From the NCBI GenBank assembly GCA_009711785.1, contig VENA01000084.1, positions 1-42,092 of the forward strand: a stretch of 42,092 bases of DNA. The letters run 5' to 3'. The DNA is from Bacillota bacterium. GTDB taxonomy: Bacteria; Bacillota; Clostridia; Tissierellales; MES13. Under the pieces are notes generated by a model, which saw only the letters and a program-made list of their open reading frames with translations, was not told where the DNA came from and did no database searches. Shown piece by piece: positions 7,310 to 16,061 of this stretch. How positions within the stretch are numbered: the first letter of the stretch is position 1; the number at the start of each line of letters is the position of its first letter. The translations under genes were made by a program, and so were the position numbers.

Positions 7310-8140
7310 CTAATGCATTCCTCTTTTCAATGCTACCTTATTTATTGAAACATTTTTAAATGATCTTACAGCTAATAATAAAAATATAGTACCTATAACT
7401 AAAATGATACTTATTGATAGTAATGGTTTGATTTGAAAATTACCAATCCTTAAAATAAGCCCCATTTTTTCTAAAACTTGTTCTGAAATATTAGTTGTAT
7501 CCAGGGCTAAATGTCTAAAGGCACTTACTGCATATGTTACTGGGTTAATATATACAATTACTCTTAAAAAGTCAGGTAAAAGTGATACAGGTACATATGC
7601 TCCAGATAAAAACATCATTGGCATCATTAACATTTGTACTATCATTTGAAATCCCATTGTAGATTTTACAAAACTTGCAATAAAAAGCCCTATAGAAGAT
7701 ATTGATAATGATATTGCAATCATTCCCCCTATAAGTCCTAATATCATAAATAAATCATACTTCATGCCAAATAAAGGTGATGCAGCTAATATTATAGAAC
7801 CCTGTATTAATGCAGAAGTTGCAGAACCTAATATCTTTCCTATGGCGATACTAGTTCTACTAGCGGGAGACACTAAAAATTCCTTCATAAAACCATCGGA
7901 TTTATCCTCAACAACACTTAAAGCATTAGATATAGATGTCATAAATGTTGTTGTTGCAATAATACCTGGTAATAAGTATTGAATTGATTTAACACCCAGT
8001 GCTGATGTATCAAAATTACCTAAAGCAAAGGTAAATACAAAAAGCATTGTAAAGGACATAACTAAAGAACTTACTATCCTAGCTCTATCTCTAATATAAT
8101 TTAAAAATTCACGATACCATATAGTAGTTATTATTCTCAT
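7310..8140 (-). CDS. ABC-2 type exporter permease (DrrB-like)
   Basis: This 276-residue protein has about six membrane segments and the ABC-2 family signature region MFLSGAYVPVSLLPDFLRVIVYINPVTYAVSAFR (in pieces around residues 175-210). It also has the short amphipathic loop VVEDKSDGFMKEFLVSPASR that contacts the ATPase. ATG 8140 follows AGGAGG. It starts 11 bp after the ATPase gene, and together they form a two-protein exporter of the daunorubicin-resistance (DrrAB) type, for drugs, peptides or lipids. The substrate is unknown. TetR control of the operon points to a toxic small molecule. Confidence 0.9.
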   Translation of the reverse strand: MRIITTIWYREFLNYIRDRARIVSSLVMSFTMLFVFTFALGNFDTSALGVKSIQYLLPGIIATTTFMTSISNALSVVEDKSDGFMKEFLVSPASRTSIAIGKILGSATSALIQGSIILAASPLFGMKYDLFMILGLIGGMIAISLSISSIGLFIASFVKSTMGFQMIVQMLMMPMMFLSGAYVPVSLLPDFLRVIVYINPVTYAVSAFRHLALDTTNISEQVLEKMGLILRIGNFQIKPLLSISIILVIGTIFLLLAVRSFKNVSINKVALKRGMH

Positions 8141-8151
8141 TTTAATACCTC

Positions 8152-9075
8152 CTAATCCCTAATGTTATGACCTGTTATATTCATAAATACATCATCTAAT
8201 GTAGGTCTATTGATTTCTAGATGATAGATATTATCTTTATACCTCCTTATAAAAGATGTAACAAAATCAGTTGGTAAATCTGTTACTTTAACTGATATCT
8301 CATCATTTTTATTAAATACTTCATAGGGATAATTATCCCTTATATATTTGATAGTTTCTTCACTATTATCTGATTTAAATTTTACTACGTTATAGGCTAA
8401 TTTCTCCTTTAACTCAATAGGTGTACCCTTTGCTACAATTTCACCCTCGTCTATTATCGCTATATTATCACAAATCTCAGCCTCATCCATGTAATGGGTT
8501 GTTAAAAATATAGTCATATCATGTTCTTTTTTTAATCTTAGTAAATATTTCCATATATGGGATCTTGTTTGGGGATCTAATCCAGTTGTTGGTTCATCTA
8601 AAAATAAAACCTTTGGATAATGCATAAGTCCCCTAGCAATTTCTAAACGACGCTTCATTCCCCCAGAATATGAACTAACAAAATCATTTTTTCTATCACT
8701 TAACTCTACTATTTCTAAGACTTCATCTATTCTACTTTCAATTTCATTTTCTTTAACATCATATAACCTAGCATGTATTAATAAATTTTCCCTAGCAGTT
8801 AATCTTTCATCTAATGTTCTTTCTTGAAATATTATACCTATTTTTTTTCTTACTTCATCCTGCTCAGTTAATACATCTTTACCATCTAAATATACTTCTC
8901 CCTTAGATAAACTAATAATTGTACAAAGTATATTAATAGTTGTACTTTTCCCAGCTCCATTTGGGCCTAAAAAACCAAAAACTTCTCCTTTATTAACATT
9001 AAATGAAACATTTTTTACTGCTTTATGATCTTTATAGTTTTTAACTAAATTTTTCACTTCAATAATATGACTCAT
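8152..9075 (-). CDS. ABC exporter ATPase (DrrA-like)
   Basis: The 307-residue ATPase has Walker A GPNGAGKST (37-45), signature SSYSGGMKRRLEIARGL, Walker B VLFLDEPTTGLDP and the H-loop TTHYMDEAE. A C-terminal extension of about 80 residues is typical of DrrA-type subunits. The start used is ATG 9075, with AAGGA 8 bases upstream and a 4-bp gap from the tetR stop. An upstream in-frame ATG at 9105 would overlap tetR by 26 bp and has no ribosome binding site. It acts with the permease encoded next and is co-transcribed with tetR. Confidence 0.93.
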   Translation of the reverse strand: MSHIIEVKNLVKNYKDHKAVKNVSFNVNKGEVFGFLGPNGAGKSTTINILCTIISLSKGEVYLDGKDVLTEQDEVRKKIGIIFQERTLDERLTARENLLIHARLYDVKENEIESRIDEVLEIVELSDRKNDFVSSYSGGMKRRLEIARGLMHYPKVLFLDEPTTGLDPQTRSHIWKYLLRLKKEHDMTIFLTTHYMDEAEICDNIAIIDEGEIVAKGTPIELKEKLAYNVVKFKSDNSEETIKYIRDNYPYEVFNKNDEISVKVTDLPTDFVTSFIRRYKDNIYHLEINRPTLDDVFMNITGHNIRD

Positions 9076-9079
9076 ATTT

Positions 9080-9697
9080 TCATTCCTTTCTACTCCTATA
9101 CTCATTTTTTATAACACCATATTTAACTATTTCCATTCTTTTTTTATATAAACTTATAACTTCTTCATTAGATATATTTTTAGCAAGTTTCATGGTTATT
9201 AAATCCTTAGATATCATTCTTATTAATTCTAAAATATTTTTAAAATTCTCTTTTTCTATTTTTGATTTATCAACCAGTTCTAAAATATTATTCATATTTT
9301 TTCTATGGATATTCTTTTGTTTAGATAAATGATCACTCAAATCAAAATTTAAATTTAAAAATAAATTTTTGAAAAAATTATGATTTTCTCTATTTATTAT
9401 TTCTAAATCATTAACAAACATTTCCTCAGATGCTTTAAAAATATCACCTTCATGTTTTTTTAGTAAGTCCTTCAATTGAAAATGCTTTTTTCCAAAAACA
9501 TTTTCAATAACATAAAAGTATAGATCCTTCTTATCTTTAAAATACTGATAAAAACTTCCTCTTGGTATCCCTGCTTTTTTTATAATATTAGAGATTTTAG
9601 CTCTATTAAAGGATACTCTAGAAAACTCTTTAAAGGCAGCATCAAATATTTTTACTTGTTTTTCCTTTGGTAAATTATAATAGGTCTTTGTTGGCAT
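9080..9697 (-). CDS. TetR-family repressor of the adjacent ABC exporter
   Basis: The 205-residue protein has an N-terminal TetR helix-turn-helix (IFDAAFKEFSRVSFNRAKIS, then GIPRGSFYQYFKDKKDLYFYV, about 18-66) and a helical ligand-binding C-terminus with no clear family beyond that. ATG 9697 follows GGAGGGAGA. It is the first gene of the operon tetR-ATPase-permease. Its promoter contains two copies of an almost identical palindrome, one between the -35 and -10 boxes and one over the start point. Strong autorepression, relieved by a ligand that the pump exports, is the likely logic. Confidence 0.92.
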   Translation of the reverse strand: MPTKTYYNLPKEKQVKIFDAAFKEFSRVSFNRAKISNIIKKAGIPRGSFYQYFKDKKDLYFYVIENVFGKKHFQLKDLLKKHEGDIFKASEEMFVNDLEIINRENHNFFKNLFLNLNFDLSDHLSKQKNIHRKNMNNILELVDKSKIEKENFKNILELIRMISKDLITMKLAKNISNEEVISLYKKRMEIVKYGVIKNEYRSRKE

Positions 9698-9710
9698 TTA
9701 TCTCCCTCCA

Positions 9711-9729
9711 ATATGACACAGTGTCATAT
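9711..9729 (-). promoter_or_regulatory. TetR operator 1
   Basis: This is a perfect palindrome: TATGACAC, a single central base, GTGTCATA (extended by one A/T pair on each side). It covers the expected start point of the tetR promoter and lies just before the ribosome binding site. Confidence 0.85.
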
Positions 9730-9733
9730 GTAT

Positions 9734-9762
9734 ATATTACATGACACTGTGTCATATGTCAA
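9734..9762 (-). promoter_or_regulatory. Promoter of the tetR-ABC operon
   Basis: TTGACA (9762-9757) and TAATAT (9739-9734) are 17 bp apart. One TetR palindrome lies wholly within the spacer and the other just downstream. Confidence 0.75.
9741..9755 (-). promoter_or_regulatory. TetR operator 2
   Basis: ATGACAC and GTGTCAT flank one central base. It has the same half-sites as operator 1, with a 28-bp centre-to-centre distance, inside the -35/-10 spacer. Confidence 0.85.
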
Positions 9763-9787
9763 ATTAAACTTTTAAAGTATAAAAAAA

Positions 9788-9806
9788 AGAAGACACTTTG
9801 TCTTCT
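9788..9806 (-). terminator. Terminator upstream of the tetR operon
   Basis: AGAAGACA and TGTCTTCT form an 8-bp stem with a 3-base loop and are followed on the minus strand by eight T. It ends transcription of the membrane-protein gene at 9820. Confidence 0.85.
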
Positions 9807-9819
9807 GATAATAGGCAAT

Positions 9820-10293
9820 TTATTTCTTCTTTATTCTTTTATATTTCATACCACATCCCATAATCAAGGATGGAAAAATAGGTTTAAATAGTAATAATAT
9901 TGGGTAAGAAGCCTTATCTATTAAAAAATAAATCACAGTAAATGGACAGTTATATAAGTTAAATACAATCCAATATCTACTTAATTCTTCAGGGATTTTA
10001 TCTAAATTCATATTTGTTTTAATAAATGTATGTACAAATAATATTAAACCTATTAAAGCTATAATACTCCCTGAAAAAAAATCATATCTTTTATCCTTTT
10101 TTATATCTAAAAGCATACCAGCATAGAAATATAATGCTAAAAAAAGGGTTATAAAAAAAATTCTACTTATAACATTAGTTGTGTATATACCAAGTGTAGG
10201 TCCAGTTATAACAAATCCAATTAAAAATATAAAAGAAATCATTGTAATAATTAAATGAAATCGAAAAGCTTTAATATTATTTATAATAATCAC
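9820..10293 (-). CDS. Hypothetical integral membrane protein
   Basis: This protein of about 157 residues has four predicted membrane segments (about 12-31, 40-60, 72-92 and 112-128) and a basic C-terminal tail. I do not recognise the family. The start is uncertain. GTG 10293 is the longest choice, but the AGG before it is too close to be its binding site. An AGGTGAT overlapping this GTG would suit a start a few codons later, where only non-standard codons lie. It follows the Yip1-type gene after a terminator and precedes tetR, so it may be a single-gene unit. No link to the pump is shown. Confidence 0.6.
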   Translation of the reverse strand: MIIINNIKAFRFHLIITMISFIFLIGFVITGPTLGIYTTNVISRIFFITLFLALYFYAGMLLDIKKDKRYDFFSGSIIALIGLILFVHTFIKTNMNLDKIPEELSRYWIVFNLYNCPFTVIYFLIDKASYPILLLFKPIFPSLIMGCGMKYKRIKKK

Positions 10294-10316
10294 CTATCCC
10301 TAAATAAAAAAATAAA

Positions 10317-10334
10317 CTAAGATAATCATCTTAG
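10317..10334 (-). terminator. Terminator of the YknWXYZ-like operon
   Basis: CTAAGAT and ATCTTAG pair around AATC, and the stem can extend outward past one mismatch through AATAA/TTATT. On the minus strand a long T-rich tract follows. Confidence 0.75.
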
Positions 10335-10353
10335 CTTATTTTATCTTTAATTA

Positions 10354-11070
10354 TTATCCCATTAACCCTTGAGTATAAGAGCTTATAATAGTATTTGTAC
10401 CACTTACTATCAATATCCATATTAACCAAGAACCTATTACTACTATTGCAGATTTTTTTCTAGGGATATCAAATGCATAGGATATACCTATAACAGTGAG
10501 TATTTCATACCATATAATAAATATATTTATTTGAGCTAATACATAATATAAAAATCCACCTTCCATTGAATTAGGAAGTAAAATTGAAAAATCAATAGGG
10601 ATAGTTCCCTTTCCTACTATCATTGATATTATACCAACTACTAAACTTCCTAAAACAACCGGTAAATATGCATGGGCTATAACTGAAAAAGCTTCCTTAA
10701 CCGTTCCAGTACCACCTAATACTGAAGATAAACCAGAAACTAAAAAACTTTTAATTCCCCAAAATATTAAAGGACCAATTCCTGCAAATAAAATTGATAC
10801 ATAAAATGATTTTTCCATTTGACTTGTCGGTGGAATCTCTTGGCCTAATTTTTCATACTGCTGAATCATATTTTGAATTTGAACATCTTTATCTAAAGTA
10901 ATAAGACTAATCAAAATCATAGAAATTACAACAAGTAATGTTGGAAACAAAACTTTAGGAAATACAGCAACATCTTTAAAAGCCTCATTAGGATTTGTAA
11001 ATATGTATCTTACTTTATCCCACCATTTTAAAGGTTCCCTTTTATTTTCTTCATCAAATACATTTTTCAA
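10354..11070 (-). CDS. Yip1-family membrane protein (YknW-like)
   Basis: The sequence (about 238 aa) has a soluble N-terminus (DKVRYIFTNPNEAFKDV, typical of bacterial Yip1 proteins) and five membrane segments with LGGTGTVKEAFSVIAHAYLPV in the core. In Bacillus subtilis YknW, a Yip1 protein, works with the YknXYZ efflux complex. Here the gene is last in an operon with the matching adaptor, ATPase and permease, so an assembly role for that pump is likely. The start preferred is TTG 11070, with GGGG 8 bases upstream. An in-frame GTG at 11079 overlaps that binding site. The order differs from B. subtilis, where yknW comes first. Confidence 0.78.
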   Translation of the reverse strand: MKNVFDEENKREPLKWWDKVRYIFTNPNEAFKDVAVFPKVLFPTLLVVISMILISLITLDKDVQIQNMIQQYEKLGQEIPPTSQMEKSFYVSILFAGIGPLIFWGIKSFLVSGLSSVLGGTGTVKEAFSVIAHAYLPVVLGSLVVGIISMIVGKGTIPIDFSILLPNSMEGGFLYYVLAQINIFIIWYEILTVIGISYAFDIPRKKSAIVVIGSWLIWILIVSGTNTIISSYTQGLMG

Positions 11071-11115
11071 TACCTTCACCCCTTATAAATTTATCTATAA
11101 CTATTATACCATTTT

Positions 11116-11493
11116 TTACTGAGCTTTCCAGCTACATCTATATTCACCTATAGCTTTGTCTAGTATAAGTGTAATTTTCCAATCACCTTTTTTAGGTCTT
11201 TGTATTTTAAAATCTTCATTTAATTTTTCATCCATACCTATTTTTTTACTTAAATATTCTTTATTAGAAGGATCTTCAATTATAACTTTAAAAATACCTT
11301 CATCAATTTTTGCTTGTAGATCAAACTTTATATATTTAATATTTTTATCTATTTGTATTTTATGTACAGAGCTATCTGTTCTTTTCTTTTCAAAACTTCT
11401 ATGGGTCTCTCCATTAATATTAGTACTTGAGCATCCAACAGATAATATTATTATAATTAATACTAAAAATATTACACTAATCACTTTCTTCAT
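11116..11493 (-). CDS. Small lipoprotein in the efflux operon
   Basis: The 125-residue protein has a clear lipoprotein signal: MKK, a hydrophobic run, then SVGCSS with Cys21 as the lipid site. The mature part is mostly charged, and its C-terminus (KKGDWKITLILDKAIGEY) resembles a small beta domain. ATG 11493 follows AGGAGG. It lies between the permease and the Yip1 gene, 30 bp after the permease stop, so it is almost certainly co-transcribed. It is not part of the known YknWXYZ set. It might protect the outer membrane face or feed substrate to the adaptor (inference only). Confidence 0.72.
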   Translation of the reverse strand: MKKVISVIFLVLIIIILSVGCSSTNINGETHRSFEKKRTDSSVHKIQIDKNIKYIKFDLQAKIDEGIFKVIIEDPSNKEYLSKKIGMDEKLNEDFKIQRPKKGDWKITLILDKAIGEYRCSWKAQ

Positions 11494-11523
11494 ACTCTAC
11501 CTCCTATAACAAAATATTTAGTT

Positions 11524-12741
11524 TTATTCATACCTTAAAGCATCTATCGGATCTAACTTAGCGGCCTTATTAGCAGGATATATACCAAAGAATATTCCTA
11601 CTATACATGAGAATGTAACAGCTATTATTACTGTTATTATTGAAACAGATGGAGGAATTCCTATAGATAGTGCTATTATACTTGAAATAGTCTGACCTAG
11701 GATAGTTCCAATAATCCCCCCCGTTCCTGATATTATCATAGCTTCTATTAAAAATTGTATCAATATAGCTCTTCTTGTTGCCCCTATGGCTTTTCTTATA
11801 CCTATCTCTCTAGTTCTTTCAGTAACTGATACTAACATTATATTCATAACTCCTATTCCACCAACTAATAGTGAAATTGCAGCTATTGCTCCTACTACCG
11901 TTGAAAGAGTTCCCATTATTTTATCTAGTAGTTGTTTTTCCTGTTGAGCAGTATAGGCAATATAATAATCTTCCTCGGAATTTCTATGTCTTCTTTCTAT
12001 TAACTTTATGATATTTTCTTTCACTTTATTAACATTTTTGTCCTGGGCAACATTTATATCTAATGAGTAATACCTACCACCCATTCCTAACTTTTTCATA
12101 TTTGTACATGGAATGTAAACATGGGTAGGATTATCCCCTGACATATTTAATTTATCAAAGGTTGATGCAGGTGTTTCATACACACCTATAATAGTGTAGG
12201 ATAACTTTGACCAATTAGTATCTAATATTATCTTTTCTCCTATTACATTAGATCTTTTAAATATTTTCATTGCTAATTCCTTATCTATAACAGCAATATT
12301 TCTTTTTCCCTTAACACCTGATTCTGTTAAAAATCTCCCCTTAATCATTTGTAAATTATCAATATTTTTATAGTCTGAATTTACTCCATTTATATATATA
12401 GAAGCCTCTTCTCTTCCCTTAGTTGCCTTAGCACTTAAACTAGCCCTCGGAGAAACAGCTTTTATATCTTCTTTAAACACTCTTTTTATAGCTTCTACAT
12501 CGCTATCATCAAAACGATCTTCATATCTAGGGTTTTCCCGCCAATTCATTTGTAACCTTACTCTATTTGCTCCAAATTTTTCAAATTCTTTACTAATTGC
12601 AGCTTGACTACCTTGACCTAAGGCTACTATTGTAATAACCGATGATATACCTATAATAATTCCTAACATTGTTAAAAAAGACCTCATCTTATTAGCCCAG
12701 AGACTAGCCATTGCAACCTTTATACTTTCTAAAAAATTCAA
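11524..12741 (-). CDS. yknZ: MacB/YknZ-type ABC permease
   Basis: The 405-residue protein has one N-terminal membrane helix followed by a large extracytoplasmic MacB-type domain (about 45-270). Three more membrane segments form the FtsX-like core, including GVMNIMLVSVTERTREIGIR and the YPANKAAKLDPIDALRYE ending typical of this family. TTG 12741 is the start, with GGGGG at 12749-12753 (7-base spacing). It pairs with the ATPase gene just upstream (11-bp gap) and the HlyD-type adaptor. MacB-type transporters are mechanotransducers that act on peptides or toxins outside the membrane. In B. subtilis the counterpart protects against SdpC. Confidence 0.9.
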   Translation of the reverse strand: MNFLESIKVAMASLWANKMRSFLTMLGIIIGISSVITIVALGQGSQAAISKEFEKFGANRVRLQMNWRENPRYEDRFDDSDVEAIKRVFKEDIKAVSPRASLSAKATKGREEASIYINGVNSDYKNIDNLQMIKGRFLTESGVKGKRNIAVIDKELAMKIFKRSNVIGEKIILDTNWSKLSYTIIGVYETPASTFDKLNMSGDNPTHVYIPCTNMKKLGMGGRYYSLDINVAQDKNVNKVKENIIKLIERRHRNSEEDYYIAYTAQQEKQLLDKIMGTLSTVVGAIAAISLLVGGIGVMNIMLVSVTERTREIGIRKAIGATRRAILIQFLIEAMIISGTGGIIGTILGQTISSIIALSIGIPPSVSIITVIIAVTFSCIVGIFFGIYPANKAAKLDPIDALRYE

Positions 12742-12752
12742 ACAATCACCCC

Positions 12753-13451
12753 CTATTTACGGATAATAATTCTATTATCAACTAGTCTATCTTCTATTAA
12801 CATACCATCTCTGAAAGTTACTACCCGCTTAGAATGATTAGCTATTTCTTCTTCATGGGTTACTAAAATTATTGTTACACCTTCATTATTCAGAGCTTGA
12901 AAAATTCCCATAATTTCCTCTCCAGATTTTGTATCTAAATTACCTGTTGGTTCATCTGCTAATACTATAGAAGGATTATTAACTAAGGCCCTCGCTATAG
13001 CTACTCTTTGTTTTTGTCCTCCTGATAATTCATTTGGTTTATGATCTTTTCTATCTAAAAGCCCCACTTTTTCAAGTAATTCTAAGGCCTTTTTTCTACG
13101 TTCTTTTAAGTGAGCCCCTGCATACATCATAGGTAATTCAACATTTTTTATAGCAGGTGTTTTTGATAATAAATTAAATGATTGAAATACAAATCCTATC
13201 TTTTTATTTCTTATTTTCGCTAATTCGTTATCATCTAGTTCACTTATCTTTACATCATCTAGATAGTATTCTCCTAAAGTAGCCTTATCTAGACATCCTA
13301 ATACATTCATAAGGGTTGATTTACCTGAACCAGAAGGTCCCATTATTGATATAAACTCTCCCTTATCTATATTTAAATCAACATTTTTAAGCGCTTCTAC
13401 TTTTACAGCACCTGTATCATATACCTTAGTTAGATTTTTTAACTGTATCAT
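12753..13451 (-). CDS. yknY: MacB/YknY-type ABC ATPase
   Basis: The 232-residue ATPase has Walker A GPSGSGKS (38-45), Q-loop FVFQSFNLL, signature ELSGGQKQRVAIARAL, Walker B IVLADEPTGNLD and switch His in LVTHEEE, all typical of the LolD/MacB subfamily. ATG 13451 overlaps the adaptor stop codon by four bases (ATGA), a sign of coupled translation. It powers the permease encoded next. Confidence 0.95.
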   Translation of the reverse strand: MIQLKNLTKVYDTGAVKVEALKNVDLNIDKGEFISIMGPSGSGKSTLMNVLGCLDKATLGEYYLDDVKISELDDNELAKIRNKKIGFVFQSFNLLSKTPAIKNVELPMMYAGAHLKERRKKALELLEKVGLLDRKDHKPNELSGGQKQRVAIARALVNNPSIVLADEPTGNLDTKSGEEIMGIFQALNNEGVTIILVTHEEEIANHSKRVVTFRDGMLIEDRLVDNRIIIRK

Positions 13452-14707
13452 TTTTTACCACCGCTTACAGTTACGTCCATACCATCCTTTAATTTCTCAG
13501 TTGGATTAAGTACTATTTCATCTCCCTTTTTAATTTCATCTGATATTATCTCTAATTTCATATCTCCCTTTATTCCTTCTGAGATAGGTACTTCTTTAAG
13601 CTTATCATTTTCTACTTTATAAACTACTTCTGTTCCATCCTTCTTTTTATATATTGTTTCATAAGGGACCACTAAAGGATCTTCTTTGTGTCCTGTTCTA
13701 ATACTTACATCGGCTGAAAATCCAGGTTTTAAATCCTCAGCTACATTTAATATATCAACCCTTATTTTCACATTTGTCTCAAATCCTGAATTTGTTTTTT
13801 GAACTTCAGCTATAGGTGCTATATAGCTAACTTTACCTTCATATTTTTTGCTTTCAAAGGCATCTCCAGTTATCTTTACATCTTGCCCTATATTAATTTC
13901 CTTTACATCATATTCACTTACATCAACTTCAATTTCTAATTTTTTTGTATCATCAATAATAAATAAAGGATTTAATGATGATGCATTAAGTCCAATTTTT
14001 GCATTGGATTTAACTATTGTTCCATTAATGGGACTTTTTATAATTGACTTTTCTAAATCCTCTTTCTTTGAGTTTACACTTAAACTTTGAAGCTTTATTT
14101 TTTTTACTTGACTTTCTATATTTTTCTTATCTTCACCACTTAGTGCTTCATCTAGCTTATTTTTAGCAAGCTCATAATTGTTCTTTGCAGTTAAAAATGT
14201 AGTTTTATCTGTTTCTAATTTAGACTTACTAATAGCTCCTGCTTCATATAATTCTTTAGATTTTTCGTACTTTTTCTTACTATCTTCATATGTAATTTTA
14301 GCATTTTCTTTATTTTTTTCTAAACTAAAAGTATCGATTTCCTTTTTCATTTCTTCTAATACACTCTTTTCAAGTTCTAAATTTATTTCAGCACGTTTTA
14401 GATTATATTCTAAATCCTTTGTATTTAACTTTGCTAAAACATCTCCTTTATTAACTTTAGAACCTTCCTTTACTAGAATTTTTTCTATAGTATAGGGTAA
14501 CTGTGATACTATATTTCTTTGATCCTTTGTTTTTATAATACCATTTGATATTATATCCTGAGAAATTGGCATTTTATCTACTTTTACAGCACTAACTCTA
14601 ACTTTATTAGTATCTTCCTTATTTACAGTTTTAAAAATACCAACAGATAAAACTCCTATCCCAACTAAGACTAACAATATTATTAGAATTTTTTTCTTTT
14701 TAAACAT
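13448..14707 (-). CDS. yknX: HlyD/YknX-type membrane-fusion adaptor
   Basis: The 419-residue protein has one N-terminal membrane anchor (residues 5-24). A lipoyl-type half-motif comes next (KILVKEGSKVNKGDVLAKLN), then a long lysine- and glutamate-rich coiled coil (about 100-215), a second lipoyl half (KSPINGTIVKSNAKIGLNAS) and beta-barrel domains. This is the order of MacA/YknX adaptors. ATG 14707 follows AGGAGGG. It is the first gene of the operon adaptor-ATPase-permease-lipoprotein-Yip1. The upstream 150 bp is AT-rich; I see no convincing promoter in it. Confidence 0.93.
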   Translation of the reverse strand: MFKKKKILIILLVLVGIGVLSVGIFKTVNKEDTNKVRVSAVKVDKMPISQDIISNGIIKTKDQRNIVSQLPYTIEKILVKEGSKVNKGDVLAKLNTKDLEYNLKRAEINLELEKSVLEEMKKEIDTFSLEKNKENAKITYEDSKKKYEKSKELYEAGAISKSKLETDKTTFLTAKNNYELAKNKLDEALSGEDKKNIESQVKKIKLQSLSVNSKKEDLEKSIIKSPINGTIVKSNAKIGLNASSLNPLFIIDDTKKLEIEVDVSEYDVKEINIGQDVKITGDAFESKKYEGKVSYIAPIAEVQKTNSGFETNVKIRVDILNVAEDLKPGFSADVSIRTGHKEDPLVVPYETIYKKKDGTEVVYKVENDKLKEVPISEGIKGDMKLEIISDEIKKGDEIVLNPTEKLKDGMDVTVSGGKK

Positions 14708-14881
14708 ATTTTCCCTCCTAAATTAAATTCATTATTAAATGTATTTCTTCATATTATGTCCTATTATTAAATATTGAAAAAATTATTCACTATGTTAGAC
14801 GAATTATTTGACAAAACCCCTTCAAAATCCTTTAAAAAAAGAGAAATTAATCTAAATCTTAAGAAAATTTAACATATAAAA

Positions 14882-14904
14882 AACCCTGATATATTTTCAG
14901 GGTT
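14882..14904 (-). terminator. Terminator of tsaE-tsaB-rimI
   Basis: AACCCTGA and TCAGGGTT form an 8-bp stem with a 7-base loop, overlapping the rimI stop codon and followed on the minus strand by six T. Confidence 0.85.
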
Positions 14905-15352
14905 AATAAATTTCTTTCCACATTATAATGGCATCTTCTTTTGTATCAGCATAATATCCAGGTCTCTTTCCACAATCCTTAAAACCATATTTTTTATATA
15001 ACTCATGGGCAATAAAGTTTTTTTCCCTAACTTCAAGGGTCATTCTATCCATATCTTTTTTCTTACAAATATCTATTAAAGCTTCTAAAAGTATGTTTCC
15101 AATACCTTTTTTTCTTTTATTAGGATGTACCGCTATATTAGTTATATGGCCCTCATCGACTATTAACCATACCCCTGCATATCCTACAACTTTTTCATTA
15201 TTAGTTGCTACTATGTATCTAGATAATTTATTCCCGTTTATTTCCATTTTAAATGATTTTTTAGACCAAGGTGTACTAAAGGAAAGTTTCTCAATCTCTA
15301 AAACAGAATCAATATCAATCTCTTTCATATCCCTAACTTTAATATTATCCAT
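14903..15352 (-). CDS. rimI: RimI, N-acetyltransferase for ribosomal protein S18
   Basis: This GNAT-fold protein of about 149 residues includes ITNIAVHPNKRKKGIGNILL, the acetyl-CoA-binding motif (R/K-x-x-G-x-G/A), and the ELYKKYGFKDCGKRPGYY segment typical of RimI. It acetylates the N-terminus of ribosomal protein S18 and possibly other proteins. The start used is ATG 15352, which overlaps the tsaB end by 8 bp. A GTG at 15364 is possible but has no well-placed binding site. It is the third gene of tsaE-tsaB-rimI, the standard order in Firmicutes. Confidence 0.92.
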   Translation of the reverse strand: MDNIKVRDMKEIDIDSVLEIEKLSFSTPWSKKSFKMEINGNKLSRYIVATNNEKVVGYAGVWLIVDEGHITNIAVHPNKRKKGIGNILLEALIDICKKKDMDRMTLEVREKNFIAHELYKKYGFKDCGKRPGYYADTKEDAIIMWKEIY

Positions 15353-16061
15353 TGCTTTTTTCACTTTCCATTTTCTTTTCTAATTGTCTTTCTGCTTGGG
15401 ATTTTTTCATATATTCAGGAATAAGTTTAAAATAACTTTCTTCTTCTCCATTTTTTAATTTTTCCATAGCAAGTTCTGCTACTGAAGATGCCCTTGTTAT
15501 ATTTACACTTCTTGGTGCAAATTTAATATTTTTTAGTCTTTTTTCTATTTTTTCTTTATAAACTTTAGTTCCATCCCCATTAAATACTATACACTCATTA
15601 TACTCACTTAAAATATCAATTAACTTATCTACCTCTAAAACGTCCTGATCTCTTATTATCTTTAAATCACCATTAGCCCATCTATATATACCTGTATATA
15701 CCCTATCTCGTCTAGCATCCATCATAGGAACTATTAAACCATTATGAAATGCTATATTATAAGCTAATGCATCTATAGTTGGAACACTAAGAACTTTTTT
15801 TTCTGTAGCATGGGCTAAAGCTTTAATAGTCGAAACTCCTATTCTTAAGCCTGTAAAGGAACCAGGACCTATACTTGCTGCAAAACAATCTATATCTTTA
15901 ACCTCTAATTCACAACTTTCTAAAAGTTCTTTTATAATAGGCATAATCTTTTCAGAATGGGTTCTTTTATGATTAAGTATGTATTCACCTATTAGTTTAT
16001 CATCATCTAAAATTGCACAAGTTGCAACTATACTTGATGTATCTATGGCTAAAACCTTCAT
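15345..16061 (-). CDS. tsaB: TsaB, t6A biosynthesis scaffold subunit
   Basis: The 238-residue protein has the ASKHA N-terminus MKVLAIDTSSIVATCAI and the family segment ASIGPGSFTGLRIGVSTIKALA. It is the inactive homologue and partner of TsaD, needed for the t6A tRNA modification complex. ATG 16061 overlaps the last base of the tsaE stop codon, with AAGGAG inside the tsaE end. It is co-transcribed with tsaE and rimI. Confidence 0.96.
   Translation of the reverse strand: MKVLAIDTSSIVATCAILDDDKLIGEYILNHKRTHSEKIMPIIKELLESCELEVKDIDCFAASIGPGSFTGLRIGVSTIKALAHATEKKVLSVPTIDALAYNIAFHNGLIVPMMDARRDRVYTGIYRWANGDLKIIRDQDVLEVDKLIDILSEYNECIVFNGDGTKVYKEKIEKRLKNIKFAPRSVNITRASSVAELAMEKLKNGEEESYFKLIPEYMKKSQAERQLEKKMESEKSNG

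Noticed and set aside
9076..9105. Longer ABC ATPase start at 9105
   Set aside because: Overlaps tetR by 26 bp and lacks a binding site; ATG 9075 has AAGGA at 8 bases.
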